A DNA stretch of 64,000 bases from Pseudomonadota bacterium (lineage in GTDB: Bacteria; Pseudomonadota; Gammaproteobacteria; Xanthomonadales; Xanthomonadaceae). The stretch covers positions 60,296-124,295 of the forward strand of contig JAFEBX010000008.1 of NCBI GenBank assembly GCA_018242425.1, in the 5' to 3' direction. Position numbers and translations under genes: made by a program. Of this stretch, positions 63,286 to 64,000 are shown piece after piece. The notes beneath the pieces are model-generated. The model searched no databases, was not told where the DNA came from, and saw only the letters and a list, made by a program, of their open reading frames with translations. The first letter of the stretch is position 1. The number at the start of each line of letters is the position of its first letter.

Positions 63286-63307
63286 GACTTGAAAACAAGT
63301 CTTTTTT
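63286..63307 (+). terminator. Orphan intrinsic terminator (possible 3' end of a small RNA)
   Basis: GACTTG AAAA CAAGTC followed directly by TTTTTT is a textbook terminator on the plus strand. The upstream gene gcvH already has its own terminator about 220 nt earlier, so this one may end a small RNA starting near 63235 (a weak TTGCGG/AAGAAT promoter lies at 63205-63235). Confidence 0.7.
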
Positions 63308-63405
63308 GAAATGCGTTTGCAATCATTGATGCATCGCGTGATGCAATGGCGGCGCCGCGCGGGGAACGGATCGACGATCCCGGGTGCGGCCGATCGGGGC
63401 GGAGA

Positions 63406-63457
63406 TGAAAAAAATTTCACGAAAGGTGTTGACACGACGAAAACAGCTACTTACGTT
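63406..63457 (+). promoter_or_regulatory. Promoter of the histone-like gene with UP-like A tract
   Basis: TTGACA (63429-63434) with a 17-nt spacer to TACGTT (63452-63457). The A/T tract TGAAAAAAATTTC (63406-63418) sits about 10 nt upstream of the -35, the position of an UP element. Transcription from here would give a leader of roughly 220 nt before the ATG at 63683. Confidence 0.6.
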
Positions 63458-63682
63458 TCGCCCAACTGGTAGGGCAATAACGCATCGAGTGATCGAACGC
63501 AAGTCCAACGAGGGGATCCAATCGCATCGAATCAGATGTGGCGCGGGGGCAACGCGCGACACATCGCAACCAATCCGTTCCGCGACTTCGGGCGCGACAA
63601 CGGTCCGTGGCGGGTCCGACTCCCGCTGTGCGTATGAACCGGCCTGGCTGGTTCGTTACAACTCAAGACGAGGAGCCATCCA

Positions 63683-64000
63683 ATGGCAATGAAGAAAGCT
63701 GCGAAGAAGGCCGCCAAGAAACCGGCCAAGAAGGCCGCCAAGAAGGCCGCCAAGAAGACTGTCCGCAAGGCAGCCGCCAAGAAGACGGTGAAGAAGGCCG
63801 CCAAGAAGACTGTCCGCAAGGCCGCCAAGAAGACCGTGAAGAAGGCCGCCAAGAAGACCGTCCGCAAGGCTGCCAAGAAGACCGCGAAGAAGGCCGCCAA
63901 GAAGACCGTCCGCAAGGCTGCCAAGAAGACCGCGAAGAAGGCCGCCAAGAAGACCGTCCGCAAGGCTGCCAAGAAGACCGCGAAGAAGGCCGCCAAGAAG
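63683..64000 (+). CDS. Histone H1-like Lys/Ala-repeat DNA-binding protein (truncated at window end)
   Basis: 106 codons visible with no stop before the edge. It begins MAMKKAAKKAAKKPAKKAAK and continues as KKAAKKTVRKAAKKT repeats composed almost wholly of Lys, Ala, Thr, Val and Arg. This is the composition of bacterial histone H1-like/HctB-type proteins and the AlgP-like C-terminal tails that bind DNA nonspecifically. GAGGAG lies about 10 nt before the ATG. A 16-residue unit recurs exactly at the DNA level from 63856 onward. The promoter upstream is strong and the leader unusually long. The remainder, including any non-repeat domain, lies outside the window. Confidence 0.88.
   Translation, partial: MAMKKAAKKAAKKPAKKAAKKAAKKTVRKAAAKKTVKKAAKKTVRKAAKKTVKKAAKKTVRKAAKKTAKKAAKKTVRKAAKKTAKKAAKKTVRKAAKKTAKKAAKK
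63856..63999 (+). repeat. Three exact 48-bp tandem repeats in the histone-like gene
   Basis: Units begin at 63856, 63904 and 63952 and are identical base for base, each encoding 16 residues. The earlier part of the gene carries degenerate copies. Exact identity suggests recent expansion or homogenisation; copy number may vary between strains. Confidence 0.92.

Larger units (their letters stand above)
63066..63682. other. Gene-free region before the histone-like gene
   Basis: About 0.6 kb with no credible protein gene on either strand (short frames lack RBS and family similarity). It is notably AT-richer than the rest, with A tracts near 63172, 63276 and 63408. It holds an orphan intrinsic terminator (63286-63307) and the promoter and long leader of the histone-like gene. 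Confidence 0.7.

Noticed and set aside
63144..63692. Short plus- and minus-strand frames in the region before the histone-like gene
   Set aside because: No RBS, no natural composition or family resemblance; they cross the terminator and promoter found there.

Overview
The window is one continuous, gene-dense, high-GC chromosomal segment with no insertion sequence, prophage, CRISPR array or rRNA operon visible. Gene content, gene order and protein sequence point to a gammaproteobacterium of the Xanthomonadaceae/Lysobacteraceae group (Lysobacter, Luteimonas, Pseudoxanthomonas or similar). The main indicators are mrcA divergent from pilMNOPQ, a MoxR/BatABD cluster, a glycolytic gene block with class I aldolase, an SAH riboswitch on ahcY, a Mn riboswitch on a GDT1-type exporter, and a Lys/Ala-repeat histone H1-like gene. 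The genus cannot be fixed from sequence alone.

Layout. 1-3.1 kb: start of an unrecognised conserved gene and penicillin-binding protein 1A (minus). 3.3-8.3 kb: type IV pilus assembly operon pilMNOPQ ending in a strong terminator. 8.4-15.3 kb: translationally coupled moxR / DUF58 / DUF4381 / batA / batB-TPR / batD cluster. 15.3-18.1 kb: dicarboxylate/amino-acid symporter, a small exported protein, and a lower-GC island with an XRE regulator divergent from an unrecognised gene. 18.2-27.7 kb: central carbon block (tkt, gap, pgk, pyk, class I fba) interspersed with a lipoprotein phosphatase-like protein, an S1/P1 nuclease, a BamE-like small protein and a truncated haemoglobin. 27.7-32.7 kb: RND efflux adaptor and pump plus an rRNA/tRNA methyltransferase. 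32.7-39.4 kb: mostly minus-strand genes (M28 peptidase, mscL, FAH-family hydrolase, SLC13 transporter, trmB, thiG, thiS) with one plus-strand Rieske protein. 39.5-45 kb: GDSL autotransporter esterase, tRNA-Gly(CCC), RimB-like protease and rimK, and a two-component system. 45-52.5 kb: ilvE and the activated-methyl-cycle genes metF, ahcY (with SAH riboswitch) and metK, interrupted by an EF-G paralogue. 52.7-55.2 kb: an OlsF-like acyltransferase fusion overlapping an LpxH-like phosphoesterase. 55.2-62.5 kb: dusB, nucleoside transporter, Mn exporter with riboswitch, aldo-keto reductase, SPFH/NfeD pair, lipoprotein, gcvT. 62.6-64 kb: gcvH, a 0.67 kb gene-free region with an orphan terminator and a strong promoter, and the start of a histone-like gene that leaves the window.

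Functional links. PilM-Q form the inner-membrane alignment platform and outer-membrane secretin for pili. MoxR with the BatA/B/D-type proteins is a chaperone-like membrane VWA system. tkt-gap-pgk-pyk-fba supply lower glycolysis and pentose interconversion. metF-ahcY-metK run the S-adenosylmethionine cycle, with SAH sensed directly by the ahcY leader RNA. RimB and RimK are the opposing protease and glutamate ligase for ribosomal protein S6 tails.

The most unusual regulatory signal is that six genes have a sigma70-like -10 hexamer ending exactly 6 nt before the start codon, which predicts leaderless mRNAs. I did not find a convincing wholly new biological system. The best candidates for follow-up are the leaderless set, the orphan terminator (possible small RNA) before the histone gene, the OlsF/LpxH-like pair, the low-GC regulator island, and a sequence element shared by metK and metF.
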